Shown here: positions 63,677-64,000 of the stretch, one piece after another
Layout of the letters: every line of letters starts with the position of its first letter
Position numbering within the stretch: position 1 is the first letter of the stretch
From: Epiperipatus broadwayi
Lineage: Eukaryota > Onychophora > Udeonychophora > Euonychophora > Peripatidae
Direction of reading: 5' to 3'
Length of the DNA stretch: 64,000 nucleotides
Assembly: GCA_028023455.1 (NCBI GenBank)
Contig: JAQFVV010006256.1
Location: forward strand, 124,001-188,000
The notes under the pieces: generated by a model
What the model saw: the letters and a program-made list of their open reading frames with translations, nothing else
What the model was told of the DNA's origin: nothing
Database searches by the model: none
Position numbers and translations under genes: made by a program

Positions 63677-64000
63677 TATACTTTCATTAAATGGAACTAA
63701 TTATTCGCTATCTAAGTTGTAACCTTACCGATGCTTCTGAAAATTGGCCACTTACATTTAAAAAACTAAAAATTTTATTGGCTTTATTTTTATAGTTAAG
63801 CAAATATATTCATCACTGTCATTGGTTGTATGGCATAGAGTATGACCAATATCATGTTTAAAAGTCTCTCATACTAATGCTTAAAATAAAATAAATTATA
63901 ATTTTATAAAGCATTTTTTTTTTAAAAAAAAAAAGAAAAAAAAGAGGCTTCCCAAGCAGATTTTGTGATCAACGCTTGTAATAAAATATGTATGCTGATA
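63677..64000. other. AT-rich sequence at the window end
   Basis: No gene recognised; a T-run and an A-rich run occur near 63910-63945. Confidence 0.45.

Noticed and set aside
1-64000. CRISPR array, operons or prokaryotic genes
   Set aside because: No regularly spaced short repeats with unique spacers; the gene is spliced and all mobile elements are eukaryotic.

Overview
This window is from a strongly AT-rich animal (metazoan) nuclear genome. The evidence is one spliced protein-coding gene with canonical GT-AG introns, a very long transposon-filled intron, and a mixed load of eukaryotic transposons: LINE, Penelope-like, hAT, Tigger/pogo-like, Ty3/Gypsy, foldback/MITE and a tRNA-derived SINE. 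There are no operons, ribosome binding sites or prokaryotic signals. The host lineage cannot be fixed from the sequence alone. The adducin exons look closer to vertebrate adducin than to fly hts, so an invertebrate outside the flies is my best guess.

The only recognisable host gene is adducin, on the + strand. It shows three consecutive exons: 42267-42583 (with the likely start codon), 42928-43079 and 55189-55419. They encode about 227 N-terminal residues, including the first part of the class II aldolase-like head domain. The third visible intron is about 12.1 kb and holds several large inverted-repeat elements. The rest of the gene must lie beyond 64 kb. A 5' non-coding exon, if present, lies upstream and cannot be placed.

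Region by region. 1-5 kb is AT-rich non-coding DNA with a hairpin MITE and a SINE. 5.2-10 kb holds a tandem duplication, a decayed Penelope-like GIY-YIG endonuclease fragment and a decayed ZBED-type hAT transposase. 10.7-12.9 kb, 25.7-27.6 kb and probably 30.9-32.6 kb carry diverged copies of one long non-coding repeat, here called family A. 16.1-16.4 kb is a foldback element. 20.2-20.7 kb is a gag remnant. 21.1-25.7 kb is a LINE with esterase-like, endonuclease and reverse transcriptase domains, followed directly by a truncated second copy of its own 3' end; both sit inside a family A copy. 35.5-36.5 kb is a Tigger-like element with TA duplications. 37.2-37.6 kb is a hAT MITE with a perfect 8-bp duplication. 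38.5-46.7 kb contains at least five foldback elements, including a nested one at 44-45.3 kb. 49.2-49.6 kb is a tandem duplication. 56.9-60.6 kb is a Ty3/Gypsy element with two LTRs and a 5-bp target duplication, whose RNase H/integrase segment is inverted and moved to the other end of the element. 61.0-62.2 kb is a DNA element with terminal inverted repeats and an internal TTAGGG-like minisatellite. 62.8-63.7 kb is a cluster of direct and inverted repeats.

I found no convincing new multi-gene system. The most unusual structure is the scrambled Gypsy element, followed by the LINE head-to-tail pair inside the family A repeat, the nested foldback cluster and the TTAGGG-like array inside a transposon.
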